A stretch of 64,000 nucleotides of DNA from Hymenopus coronatus (Eukaryota > Arthropoda > Insecta > Mantodea > Hymenopodidae): the NCBI GenBank assembly GCA_030762935.1, contig CM060900.1, positions 404,263,632 to 404,327,631 on the forward strand. Direction: 5' to 3'. The notes under the pieces are model-generated. The model searched no databases and had not been told where the DNA came from. It saw only the letters and a list, made by a program, of their open reading frames with translations. Shown piece by piece: positions 44,584-56,170 of this stretch; the first letter of the stretch is position 1, and each line of letters opens with the position of its first letter. The position numbers were made by a program, and so were the translations under genes.

Positions 44584-45201
44584 ATGCCAAATCTGTTTTC
44601 AAGTATAGAAGACATTGAAGTCATAGGTTCGTTTTATTATTTAATTTTATATGAGAGGTCCTTGCTAAATACTTTTGTCATGAATTTGATTAAAACTTTA
44701 ATTTTTGCACGTTGTGGAATCTTATTTTCCACTTTCGCATGCGCGGAAAAAAACCATGTGTGCCCGAAGAGAAATTTCCCCTCTCAGGCTCTTGTATTCC
44801 GCACCAACAGACTATATATGTCTAAAAGTACTAAATTCTGCGCATGCGGACAGGATGACCACAAAATTAGATGTCCGAAAGAGCGGCTGGTTAATGTTAC
44901 CGAAAGCTACCTTCACTACAGTTGTTTAATGCTGAAAAAATTAATTCCACAAATTAATGTACCACAATTCGCTATAGATTATACCATTTTACTTGATAAC
45001 AATAAGGAGAAAATATTTTCTGAAATGTTTGTAGGTCCTACATTTGAAGGAAGGGCATGCGCCCATATGTTCCCTAAGGCCGCCGCTCTCGAAATATTGA
45101 GCTCCTGTGTCATTATATGTCTTTACGCCCTAATAAGCTCGAATGCTAAAGCTTACATGAGAAGCATGATAATAGAATGTATTATAGATATTTTCAGCTA
45201 A
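44584..45201 (+). CDS. unrecognised 205-codon ORF, Cys-rich, possibly secreted or membrane
   Basis: Intact open frame in an AT-rich region where such length is unusual. From Met33 the product starts with a signal-like segment (MNLIKTLIFARCGILFSTFA) and has a Cys-rich middle (CAEKNHVCPK, FCACGQDDHKIRCPKERL), a polar region (NVPQFAIDYTILLDNNKEKI) and a late hydrophobic stretch (LEILSSCVIICLYALI). No family is recognised. It could be a single-exon host gene, part of a viral insertion, or a long chance ORF. The varied, non-repetitive composition favours coding origin. No splice sites or promoter are evident. Confidence 0.4.
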   Translation: MPNLFSSIEDIEVIGSFYYLILYERSLLNTFVMNLIKTLIFARCGILFSTFACAEKNHVCPKRNFPSQALVFRTNRLYMSKSTKFCACGQDDHKIRCPKERLVNVTESYLHYSCLMLKKLIPQINVPQFAIDYTILLDNNKEKIFSEMFVGPTFEGRACAHMFPKAAALEILSSCVIICLYALISSNAKAYMRSMIIECIIDIFS

Positions 45202-45387
45202 TTATTTGGTATTGGCAGGCTATTTAAGGAACCTGCAAATATGCTCAAAAATGAGAAATTCAAAAATATTTCATTGGATTAGTACATATCTGTAATGGAA
45301 TGTACCAGGATGTTTTCACTTGTTTTGCCAGCTGTCATGTGATATTGAAAACATAAATGTGAATAATTATTAATAAAATGATTAACA

Positions 45388-45456
<69 letters not shown>

Positions 45457-46389
45457 TAGCTGCTGCTTTATTACATAAAACTCCAATACTGTTATTATTG
45501 GTATTACTATTATTACTGGTATAAATATAAATACCAATTCTTAAGTCCCCCCCCCACGTCATAAAGTCTGATTCGAACAGTGATGCTCATCGTTGTATTA
45601 AGCTAGCTTATTTAACGTATAACCAAGAAAGTTGCATGTCTAATGTGGGCCAGCGTCGGGTATTGAAGGGCGAGCACATGAAAGCAAATCAGATATTCTA
45701 TACTGACCTTCATTGTTCATTTCGCGGTGCAATTATGAGCCGGCAGAACGCATTAGGTAGTAAATTTTAATATAATATGTTTAGAGAAAACGTGCTAGGC
45801 GAAGAGAAATAACAACTAACGCACTGAAGTGGATACATACTAGAGTATCAATTAACAGAGCATCTATACCGCTAACACCACATGCGTAATAAGCATTTAG
45901 AAGTATATATAACATATAATAAAACATTCCCTATTTCAAAAACTTCATTTCAATTTTTACATCGATGTTGTTACTATATTTATTATTTATTTTTAAAATG
46001 AATTATCAACACAAACATCGCGGCAAGGTCTTAATTTAATTTTGTTCTAATTTCTTGGTCTAAAACTGAATACATGTACGAGGCAGTCATATATAGGATG
46101 CATGTACATAAATACACACACTCACATACACACATGCTTGGGAAAGGTTTGGAATCATTTTTAAGGGCACAAAAAAAAAAAAAAAAGACTGACAAGTATC
46201 AGAGAATATCCCAAAGACTATAATGGCTCACTGTGGACTATATGTATTGCATTCGGAGTCCGAGGAATACAACCCCTATTCTCACGGTTTTGGTATTATA
46301 AACATATAATTTGATAATAATTATTTCTCGTAATAGCTGCTAAATGGGCGAATTAGCAACATTTTTGCCTATAAACAGGAGTAGGTTAT
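45202..46389. other. no gene; TAA microsatellite inside
   Basis: AT-rich DNA with a TAA microsatellite at about 45390-45456 and an A-run at about 46170-46185. Nothing else is supported. Confidence 0.5.
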
Positions 46390-46845
46390 CAATTGTTTCT
46401 GCGAATTTCCCTGTCCTTGTTTTTGCTTCTGCTATTCGAGAAACTGCAACCAAACATCACACACATGTTGACCATTATACTGGTTTAAAATGTACACTCT
46501 AAATTTACTGCTAATTGAACATTTAGCACCAAAAAAAGGCCTTAAATGAGAACCCTAAACTATGTGTTGAAACATTTCCTTTTCCTTGTTTTTTTTTTTT
46601 CTTCTGCTATGCGAGAAAAAACAATCAAGACCACACAAGTATTGACCATTATACTGGTTTAAAACTTACGTCTAAATTTACTGTTGAATTGAACATTTAA
46701 CACCACATATCACTTAAATAAGTACCCCAACCTGTGTATTGAAACATTTCTCTTTCCTTGTTTTTTCTTCTGCTATACGAGAAATCACAAACGAGCACCA
46801 CACACGTATTCACAATTATACTGGTTTAAAACTTACAGTCCAAAT
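46390..46845. repeat. tandem repeat, about 166-175 bp period, 2.5 copies
   Basis: The phrase CCTTGTTTTT..CTTCTGCTAT.CGAGAAA recurs at 46426, 46601 and 46767 (measured at CTTCTGCTAT), each time followed by TATACTGGTTTAAAA and a TCTAAATTTACTG/AACATTTA block. The third copy is interrupted by the hAT at 46846 and its end continues at 48990 (GACATTCAACGCCACA). Confidence 0.8.
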
Positions 46846-48989
46846 GAGGCCTGGGGTACTCGTGAATTAGCGTGAGCAAAAACTGGTTTCCCATCGTAAC
46901 TACCTTCATGCAATAAGGACACACGTGCGTGCAATATAGACACACAAAGTAGTCAGTTGCTAAATTGTAATTTATTACAAACTCAAAAGTAAATGCTACA
47001 TCATATTTACATAAGTGTTGTAATGCTTCATTTTAAAATTTTACAATAATATTTAGACTTGCAAGACTTGGAATCCTATGCATTAAGCTAAAACACTTCG
47101 TAAATCAAGTAAACTTGAAGCGCTACTTACTGTGTAGTTATACCGAGCTCACTGTTGAAACTTGCAACTTTTTTGCGTCATCATTTCGTCATATTCTGGC
47201 TCTTAAATGAAACATTGCAATTGCAATAGGTGCACTAAATTCTGATCAGTTGAACTAGTGCGTGAAGCAGTTTTGACATCTCAGTCTGCTGAAAAACTGC
47301 TCACAACAATGCGTTGTACCAAACATAGCTACAATACGACTTCCAAAGAAACTTCACTTTGGACAGTGTACGAAACAACTCAACACCGAACAGTCCTAAA
47401 GTACGCAGAGGCGTGTTATTCTGGAGGTCAATTAATTCCATCTACAAAGAGTGTGGTGCATCGTTATAATTGAATGAAAATGGGTTGTTAAACGACCTCC
47501 ATTCCGTGTCCATGGTCTTCCGATCATCAAATCGGATTTTAAATTCTTCCAATAAGTCTTCCAAAATGTTCTTGCATTTCTTTAATACTTCAGACGAACC
47601 TTTAGTGAATGCAGATTTCAAATTTGGAAAATGATATAAATCAGCGTGCTCTATTTGATATATCCAGATTCACAATTTCTCCATGAAAGCTTTTAGATCA
47701 TCAATGATCGTAATGATTAAATTGTCTTTTCCTTATAGCTTGGTGTTCAGTGTATTTAAATGTGATGTTAAATCACTCAAAAATGCCAAATCACAACTCC
47801 AGTCTTTGGTGCTAAGTTATCTAAACTCTACTTTCTAGTCTTTAAAGAAAATATTTATTTCGTACCGTAACGCGAAAACTCGCACGTTGCATCTGCTTAG
47901 CCATCTAATTTGAGAATGGTACGGCAGATCTAGATAATCAGAATTTATGTATTTTAAACATTTTTGGAACTGTCTATGACGAAGTGAAGTTGACCTACTG
48001 GTATTCACAATTCGCACAACTGGCATTACTGTATCCAACGTTACTGATTTCGCACACAATGCCTCAAGATGAATAAAGCGATATACATCGTATGCCATCT
48101 TGTTTATTCCTGTTTCTGCAAGACCACCTCGAAGGCTTCCTACAAATCCCAACGTGTGACCCATCATGGATAGCATCGATTGCAAAACAATGGAAGATTA
48201 AAGTTTTCTATTATCTTTTAACACACCGTTAAGCACATTTTCACCTGTGGTCCGGTCCTTTAACAATGCAAGATCTGGAAATTCAATACTGATGTGGAAA
48301 TCTTCATCAACTCCCCTTAAGAAAACAGCTAACTGAGAAGTGTATTTCCTGTCATTACACTCGTCTAATGCTAATGAGTAGTACACTAACTTACCGATTT
48401 TCGTTTTCAGCTGTTTCTTCAAATTGAAAGCAATTTCTGCAATTCACTCGGCGACTGTTCGACGAGATAGACTAAGAACTTTAAAGGAATTCTCTAAATC
48501 AGGGCAAATTTCTTCAGCAGCTGTTATTTAGCAATCCTTTATGAAGTCTCCTACAAAGAGAAGTTCAGAGAATTTGGCACGAACTATGTTTTGCCGGTCA
48601 ACTGTCGTCTTGTTAGTCCTCACACTTTTGGCTTGTAAATTTTCCTTAACGCGATCCGGCACTTTTTCACGAGCCACGCCTATTAACTTCTCTTCACCAT
48701 ATCCTTACGCATGTACATTTTTGAAATGCCTCCTAATGTTATAATGTGAAGGATATGTTACTATTGCACCACAAACCAAAAACGTGATTTTTCACCTTCG
48801 GAGATGGCGAAATACTTTTCTTCCATTCAGGATTAAAAGTTGGCGTAATAGATCCTCCACTCATTGGGAATGGTACGTCACTAAAATGGGTTGTTTGTGT
48901 CCCCACCCCTCCCGACCTTTACACACACTCTTAACAGTGCAAGGCCTTGAGCATCTGGTCGCTCATTGAGTAGCAGTTCCCCGGGCCTG
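46846..48989 (-). mobile_element. GTF2IRD2-like hAT transposon
   Basis: Termini: GAGGCCTGGGGTACTCGTG at 46846 and, in reverse complement at 48989, CAGGCCCGGGGAACTGCT. Flanks GTCCAAAT and GTTTAATT are at best a decayed 8-bp duplication. The surrounding tandem repeat resumes about 5 nt later than it stopped, which independently supports the ends. Element length is 2144 bp. Confidence 0.75.
47185..48860 (-). pseudogene. GTF2IRD2-like hAT transposase remnant
   Basis: Minus strand, full domain order. Zinc finger region (48690-48850): EEKYFAISEGEKSRF, then FLVCGAIVTYPSHYNIRRHF (a Cys of the pair is lost, His pair kept). Middle: REKVPDRVKENLQAKSV, RRTVAE. Core (48198-48422): VYYSLALDECNDRKYTSQLA, VFLRGVDEDFHI. 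Then 47835-48185: EALCAKSVTLDTVMPVVRIV, SLRHRQFQKCLK, RWLSRCNVRVF. The C-terminal dimerisation block is at about 47200-47330 (MFGTTHCCEQFFSRLRC, other frame). GTF2IRD2 in mammals has a domesticated C-terminus from this family. Several stops and shifts. Confidence 0.8.
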
Positions 48990-49374
48990 GTTTAATTGAC
49001 ATTCAACGCCACAAAATTGTTATTTTTTGGTGTACATTTAACCCACAATAGCTGTATTGATCTCAGAAGTGCGAGATCAAAATATGGCGGCTTGACAAAA
49101 ATGTGCTTCACCTACCACAATTGCATTAGAATAGGATATTTTCTATCCATTTTCTATTTATCTTTGGTGCACACAGGTTTATTTCTGCCATAGCCCTAAC
49201 TAGATATTACACATTTGTTACATAATCAACTGTGCCTTAGATGCGCCATAACATTTCTAAATAGTTGTACTAATGACGTGAAAAACAAATGGCCATTAGA
49301 ATTACGTTCATTGCCGTTATGTGATAACACTGTTGTCGTAAGATCTGAATTGTTTTATCAACGGTAAACTCTCT
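48990..49374. other. end of tandem repeat copy, then no feature
   Basis: The first 50 nt are the resumed third unit of the roughly 170-bp tandem repeat. The rest is AT-rich with no coding signal. Confidence 0.4.
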
Positions 49375-49695
49375 GTGGGGTCGTCTCCTTAGCGCGGTGG
49401 TAGCGTTGCTGCTTATCAAGCGGGAGACCTGGGTTCGATCCCCAGTACCGGCGTGGGGAGACCTGGCCCGGGGTGCACTCAGCCTCGTAAGGTCCCTGGG
49501 GGGCCAATTGAGGAGCTACTTGATGGAGAAGTAGCGGCTCCAGGTCATAAAGACCGCATTAACCGGCCGGGGGGACTCGAGGCGCTGACCACGTCTCACT
49601 TCAATACTGCATCCCATCCATGGCGTCTGTAGTGGACCGATATGGGGGACGCAGCAGCCGGGCGGTAGGCCAAGGTTCCCCGTGAGCTGTCGTGC
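49375..49695 (+). repeat. GC-rich tRNA-derived SINE
   Basis: Starts with a tRNA-like head: CCTTAGCGCGGTGGTAGCG (A box) and CTGGGTTCGATCCCCAG (a paired T arm with B box). A GC-rich body of about 240 nt follows (GGTCCCTGGGGGGCCAATTG, AGGTCATAAAGACCGCATT), ending ATCGAGTTATAAA. The head looks fresh, but the acceptor arm does not pair, so it is not a functional tRNA gene. Confidence 0.75.
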
Positions 49696-49794
49696 CATCG
49701 AGTTATAAATTCTCTGTGGCAGTTAAAAATATTGCACTTACCCCATAGTAGCTTGTGAAGATATACCAGTCTGCTTGTTTGAACTTTATATATA

Positions 49795-50105
49795 TCACTC
49801 AGAATGTTCATTTTCATTTGTATTTCCTATAACTGGAGTGATTAAGTTAACTTAAGTTAAATTAAATAAAGAGAACGACAATAAAAGAAACAAATAAGCA
49901 AGTTACAAATATCCAGATAACCCATCTACCTTTCTGCCAAATCAGGAAGAAAGAAAGCGGGGAAAAAATTATCAAAGTTTTGGTAAGATTTGAACCTGAA
50001 TCGCATAGCTTAGAACGGTATTAACACCGCGCGTTAATCAAATACGCTACTGTTTAACTGTAAGTTGTAGTCCCAAAGTTAATGTTAGTATTCAGAAGAT
50101 GGGTC
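49795..50105 (-). repeat. tRNA-derived SINE, copy 1
   Basis: Shares with 52055-52345 the order AGAATGTTCATTTTCATTTG, ATAAAAGAAACAAATAAGCA, CCAAATCAGGAAGAAAGAAA and ACACCGCGCGTTAATCAAAT. On the minus strand, TTGATTAACGCGCGGTGTTA precedes GGTTCAAATCTTACC, a tRNA-like B box, so the head is at the high-coordinate end. Confidence 0.7.
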
Positions 50106-50789
50106 CCGAATGTGTGTGTGTGTACACAAGGTGGTTTACCTGTTCCTTGTTATTTTTGGAGATAGGCAACACTTCATACTCTGAAAGTAATAAGGTCGAA
50201 ATTACCGTGATTGTCGGTCATTTGGTAACCATGCAAATCTAGCTTGCTCTTCATTGGAAAATAGACCTTAGCAGTAATAGTTACGTCCATTCCAAAAACA
50301 TGTGCTTAATAACTCCTGTTACAGTACATGTTATACCAAAAGGATCGCTGTCATACGTTCTACAACGTAAATAATAATGAATGAAGGCTAAATGAACGGC
50401 TTAAGCTATAAATCAAGAACAAACGACAGTTTCTTTTACGTATTTTTCAGTCTTCGATCCTTAATTTTCCTTCTAATTATTTCAAAAAAGAAACTTCACT
50501 AAGACTTTCAATAATGAAGGAAATTTTCAAAACGAATAAAGTTAATAAAAATAATTTCAAAATACGAGTACTAGAACACCTAACATGTTATCGATTGTTT
50601 TTTTGGCAGCTGGAACCCTCGGTGGGTTAGCGAATACTACCGGAAGTCACTTTAGATGCAGACATGTTCCATGAGATACAATGCATGAAGTAAATATGTT
50701 GGTATCAGCTATACCTAGAGCTAAGGTTATCTCTTATGAACCTCACAACCCATTAGATAGACTGACGCAGTCGGTCGTGAACTCTTCAT

Positions 50790-51650
50790 GCATTCCAGGC
50801 TAAACGCCTGTATGGAAATCGATGTCCAGTATGATGAAAACCTACACACAACACTTTTCGGAATGCTGAACGACGTTTACATATTTCAGGAGCATTTGAA
50901 ATGACAGGTTCTATTAGACAGGAATCAGTTACCTCTGGGCACAATATAGATATAATTTTAGACACTGTCTTAAGCAATCCCCACATTAGCACGCAGGCAC
51001 TGGCACAAGACACAAACATCAGCAAGTAATCAGTTATGTGAATACTGCATAACAATACATTGCACCCTTACCGCTTGCAGCTACACCATGAACTCCATGG
51101 TCGTGACTTTGAAGCTCGAATACATTTCTGCCAGTGGGTATTACGCAGTTTGAACCGTGATGCAGTATTTTTATCCAAAGTCCTGTTTTCAAATAAATCG
51201 CGGTTTCACAACAATAACACTGTGGATCGCCACAACATGAACTACTGGAGTGTCGATAATCCTCATTGGGTAAGACAGCCAGTTTTTTAAGACCAGTGGG
51301 AAATTAATATATGGTATGGCATTTTGGGTGATCATCTAATCGGGCCACATTTTTTCGAAGGTCACCTTGCGGGAGCACGTTTCCTTCACTTCCTCCAAAA
51401 CGATGTTAAATGAAAGATTATGAATGTAATTTCAGCATGATGGTACTCCACCGCATCAGTCCAGAATAGTCGTAAATTGTATTCACGGCTCACATCCTCA
51501 AAGATGAATAGAAGGCGAGGACCTTTCTCGTGGCCTGCCAGATATCTTGATCTTACGCCACTTCATTACTTCCTATGGTGTTCATTTAAAACAGTGTAAA
51601 GCCAACGGCCGCATAACCTTAATCATCTTTAGCAACTAATCAGGGAGACC
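50790..51650 (+). pseudogene. DDE transposase relic (Tc1/mariner superfamily)
   Basis: Plus strand: GAFEMTGSIRQESVTSGHNI, LSNPHISTQALAQDTNIS (HTH region, 50885-51025), then LHPYRLQLHHELHGRDFEAR, FCQWVLRSLNRD, VLFSNKSRFHNNNTV (first catalytic position reads SNKSRF where SDEA/SDESRF is expected), YWSVDNPHWVRQ, GILGDHLIGPHFFEGHLAG, HDGTPPHQSRIVV (second Asp kept) and C-terminal debris to about 51640. Stops and shifts are present. Same general family as 10155-11195 and 33141-33480 but not the same copy type. SINE copies of one family flank it on both sides. Confidence 0.75.
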
Positions 51651-52054
51651 TGCAGGTCCTTTATATCCCAGATGTTACTACTTGCCAGCTTGTCATTGCA
51701 ACATCGCGCACGCTCTGAATCCACGAAGAAGGTCATCATTTCGAACCGCTACTGCACTAAATGAAAACATTTTATCACTAAGTTTCATGTCGAAAACACT
51801 TTATCTAGTGGATATTGAGAATTTTGTTATGTTATGGGGATTAAACCTAATTTTCTTTTCAACTGAAAGTATTGGTGAGTACCTATTTATTGGGCACAGT
51901 TGTCAGTTTGTGATTGTCAGTCTAGGTATTTTGTGAATTTTTCGTTTTAGATATACCCTGAAAATGGGTCTGGTTCTGTGGTATTATCTGAAAAACCTAT
52001 GTTAGTTTTAAAATATTGTAATAACACCTGCATATTTAGAAGAAACTGAATGAA

Positions 52055-52345
52055 TGTGCCTCAGAATGTTCATTTTCATTTGTATTTCCTGTAACTGGAT
52101 TGATTAAGTTAGAATAAACTAAAATAAAGAGAACAACAATAAAAGAAACAAATAAGCAAGTTAAGATGTTCCGATATCCCATCTAGCTTTGTGCCAAATC
52201 AGGAAGAAAGAAAGCGGGGGAAAAAATTGCCAACGATTTTGTAGGATTCGAACCTAACACCGCGCGTTAATCAAATATACTACTGATCAGATATAACTTG
52301 TAGCGCCAAAGTCTATAATTTAGTATGCAGAAGATGGGGAAGTCA
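52055..52345 (-). repeat. tRNA-derived SINE, copy 2
   Basis: Second copy of the 49795-50105 family in the same orientation, with a better-preserved B box on the minus strand (GGTTCGAATCCTAC). Some 2.3 kb separates the two copies. Confidence 0.7.
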
Positions 52346-53259
52346 TCAGGTTAGACTGTAATCTGCGGGTTGCATAAAACCAGAGAATAAGGGACAGGTG
52401 AACCACCTTTTACATATAACAAAGTAATCTTGGCATGATGTGGAGAACTGCTACCACTTCAAATAACAATCAATACCTAAACCAGAAATGGAAGGCAAAC
52501 CTATTCGTTCAGAACAAAATCATCGAGAAGTGTGATAAACATAACAATTCTGATGTAACATAATCACGACTTTCTCTGCGCACTAACGTTTATTCTTGTG
52601 TATTTTCTTCAAACTCTTCTTACGAAAGATTATTTTTTCTCTCTGCTTCGTGTTAACCGAGATAAAACCTTTCAAAAATCGTTCTTCCACGTTTCGCTAT
52701 AGGTACAATGAAGAGAGAGGAATTAAAATGGGTGCTATATGATGGCCTTGAAATTCCATACTGTTTCTCCGATATCACGAGAATCAACGGAACAGCAACG
52801 TCATTAGAACAAAGCATTGAACAATTCAAACCTATAATAACTAATATAAGGAAACGCCTGGTGCTCAAAACAAGGTATTTTAAATAAAATCCTATTTTTA
52901 AAAAGACATACTCTTTTGTGGAGTAGGTACATATTGGTTTATCTCTTAACGTTTATCAGGTACCTGTATAAAATAATACTAAATTTCTTCCGAATGAAGA
53001 GGAATTCCCAGCATGTTCCAGAAAATTCATGATATATCTTATTTATAATATCAAAGTCTTAAATATGTTGTATTTTGACATAAATTGTTAAGAATATTTT
53101 GGAAAAGCAGACAATTTGAAATATTTCCATTTAAAGGATAACCTAGGGTGAGGGAATTTTACTCAAAATCTTCGTATCACATCTTTTAAAGATACTGAAC
53201 TTAAATATCTATTTTGGTGCTTATCTTAGTTTTCGTTTTTGAGTTATGCCGTTCACAGG
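52346..53259. other. no feature seen
   Basis: AT-rich DNA. The minus-strand frame at 52653-52868 has no recognisable motif. Confidence 0.4.
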
Positions 53260-54240
53260 TGACAAACACATACGCGCCTACGCGCCTACCCTTTTCTAAA
53301 TTTAGTTTTTTATTCAGAGTGTCTCAAATCACATATTACCGGTGAAATATTTGTATGAGTTTTTGGGTGTAATACTTCCACTATCTCCTAGCTATGCTGT
53401 AGAGGTAGTAAAATGCTTTTTCCAATTCAGGAGCCTTAACATATTTTTTTCAATGAAATCTCGATAGATATCGATATTTTTGTTTGGAATACAATACTTC
53501 CTCTATCTCCTTGGTACACGGCAGGCAAAGCAAACATGTTATTTTTATTTCTTTTTCAATTTATGGGCTTCAAGACCGTGGATTCTTGCTATCGAATGTT
53601 TAGGTAAAGTACTATATTTCCTCTTTAATATGTGGTAGAAAAACTGAACTACTGGTTTTTTTCACTTTATGTGTCCTAAATTCATGAATTTGCTGTGAAA
53701 TCAGAATATCGTATTATTGAGTGAAGTACTATACTTCCTCAACCTAAACGTACGTGGTGGAGAAAGAAAACATAATTTTTTTCAGTTCATGAGATCAAAA
53801 CATGTATTTTCTGTGGATTCTCGTATTTGAACTTTTGGGTGGAATATAATACTTGCTCTTCATACAAGTACGTGGTAGAGAAAGAAAATTGCTTTTCTTT
53901 TCGATTCGGAGCCCCAAAACATGTATTTGTCCTGAAATCTCAATATCGAATTTTTGGGTGGAATACAATACTTCCTCTACCTACTTAGATGCGTGTTAGA
54001 AAAATAAATATGCCGATTTCCGATTCAGTGTCTCAAAACATTTATTTGCGGTGAAATATTGATATATAATAGTTGAGTGAAATGCAATACTTCCTCTTTC
54101 TACTAGGTGTGTGATAGAGAAAGTAAACACCCTTTTCGATTCAAGGACACTCAAAACATGTGCTTGTTGTGAAAACTCATTGTAGAATTTGTCGGTGAAA
54201 TGGCAACTCCCTCTACCTACTGGTCACAGGGTAGGGAATA
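53260..54240. repeat. tandem array, about 119-bp unit, about 8 copies
   Basis: The phrase AATACTTCCTCTA..TACT recurs at about 53374, 53496, 53616, 53733, 53851, 53970, 54089 and 54206, spacing 117-122 bp. Each unit also holds a GTGGTAGAGAAAGAAAA-type segment, a TTTTCGATTCA-type segment, AAAACATGTATTTG and GTGAAATCTC..ATATCGAA. Units differ strongly from one another, so the array is old. No open frame spans it. Confidence 0.85.
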
Positions 54241-54744
54241 TAGGAAGAGTAATACAGACATTTGCTTATGTTAGTGAGTCACCGGTAGCGTTTGTCCTAC
54301 CCTCTATCGTCATTGTTACAGGTTCACATTTGGGGCACGTAAAGAATGAAGTGCAGTGCATATTTACCTATACGTGTAGTGTAGTGTACCGGAGGGGATT
54401 CCGCACCTCAGCCAGTGATAAGCTTTTTGTACGTCAGACCCCGGGAAGAGAGATGAGAGCAATTACAAAGGGCAGCCGGAACCAGATTGTGGCAGAGAGT
54501 GATCGTGGAGAATCCCTAACAGTTCCCAAGCAGCTCTTCATCTCGACGCGGTGAGCGCTAAGAGCCCGCGCCTCAGGTCGGAAGAAACGCCCCTCAGTAT
54601 ACGACGACCCCCAGCGCCATCCTGCCGCCGAGAGCTGAGTTTCCAAATCGCAATCATCTACACGAGGGGGCGCCATCACCGCAATCCTCACCGACACTTA
54701 CAACCCTGGAAGAAGGATCAAACGGATGAAATAGAGACCTCTTT
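54241..54744. other. unassigned, GC-richer segment
   Basis: More GC-rich than its surroundings, with overlapping open frames on both strands (54189-54554 plus, 54434-54697 minus). No motif distinguishes a coding strand. It may be another repeat. Confidence 0.3.
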
Positions 54745-55135
54745 AGTGTTTAACCCCGCTTTTATTACTTGTGGCACCCCAGGCGATGACACTGATGATA
54801 AATGAAATGGAGATGGAGACCCGGTGGAATGTGATGGCGGGGGAAACCGGAGAACCCGGAGAAAACCCACCCCTGCGCCGCTTTGTCCACCACAAATCTC
54901 ACATGCGGTCGCTTGGGATCGAACCCGGGTCATCTAGGAAATGGAGATGAAACAGAGGACAGGACATTTGGGGGAATGAAGAATCTTCCCCAGCACTCGC
55001 CTAGTGACACGGGAAAACACCCGAAAAACCTTTGGGTCAGAGAAGTCGGCCGTGGGGGACCGATCCCTCGACCTCCCGAATTCCAGTCCCAGACGAAACG
55101 CCTGAGTCACCTGGCTCGGTATATTTACCTTTAGA
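54745..55135 (-). repeat. long tRNA-derived SINE
   Basis: Minus-strand head at about 55125: CCAGGTGACTCAGGCGTTTCG (A-box-like) and GGGATCGGTCCCC (B-box-like), then a body with AATGTCCTGTCCTCTG and GGGTTTTCTCCGGGTTC, tail near 54760. The body is shared with 58450-58640 (CACCCCAGGCGATG, GGTGGAATGTGATGGCGGGG, GAGAAAACCC). Confidence 0.7.
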
Positions 55136-56170
55136 CGAGGCATGAAGGAAAATTGCACCAAAGTGTCACTGCTCTGAAGCCGTCCTTATCTCACTCCACC
55201 ACACCATCTGTCCCTTTTCCAGCTGTCTCCTTCTCTGTGCTTTGGATTGAGCCATTCAGTTGTGGTTATGGCCTCGAGCTCATGAGCTTCGTTTCATGAA
55301 ATTTTGTAATTTACAAAAACAAAAAAGCGTGCTATTTAATTCACTGGATCAGACTGCGCGCACACACACACACATACAAAAGGAAATTTCTTAATACTTT
55401 CAAAATATAACAAGTAAGATATAATTATACTATTTTACGGGTTTAATTACTTACCACTTTATTAAATATTCGGAATGGAACTAACTTATCTCAAAATTTG
55501 AGTGCATATCGGACTTGTTTGATGCGATTTAAAGTATATATGAAGTTTAGTTATAAATCTATTTTCTTAGGTTGAAGAGACAAAGTAAGCTTAACGAACT
55601 CAAACTGAAATCAAACGGAACCAAGTATGAAACCTCCAGAGAGAAAATAGTACGCGGAAGTTATTGAATATCCTAGCTTGTGGCTAAAAGAAACCGCTAT
55701 TTTTCAGGGGCAAGTATTTCGCTGTACGAATATTTATTGCAAAAGATAAAGTAATAGTTATAAGCTTGAAGATGAAATAATTTGCCTAACTACAGCAGTT
55801 AGCTGTGATAATTGTTGTATGAAACCTATGCTCAATACTGGGTCTTTGGGTTTATTCGGCCTTTAGTGTCACTGGGTTTAAATACATGACGTCGTTATTA
55901 GTTAAGCGAGCCCCTTGTCTCAAAGGGAAGGTGCAGAATTGAACCTTGGACTCCGTGCATTGCCGACTTTGTAAATAGGTTGATGTACTGGGCGGTGCAG
56001 GATTGTTTTTCACCAGGACATTTTGTACGTTCTTTTCCTGCGATATGGAAGTGACCACCCATCACAGAATTACATGGTTGAGTGCTACTTCCGAACTGGA
56101 AGAATATGTTGCCTAAAGCATAAATTTACGATTATGGGTATATGAGACACAAGAAAATGTTCTAAATGTA
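55136..56170. other. no feature; CA run at 55360
   Basis: AT-rich DNA with a short CA repeat at about 55359-55374. No gene or element boundary is recognised. Confidence 0.4.

Noticed and set aside
49375..49455. Possible tRNA gene
   Set aside because: A and B boxes and a paired T arm exist, but the acceptor stem does not pair and a long SINE body follows.
49795..52345. LTR pair around a retroelement
   Set aside because: The repeats carry tRNA-like B boxes and no primer site or pol sequence lies between them; SINE copies explain them.
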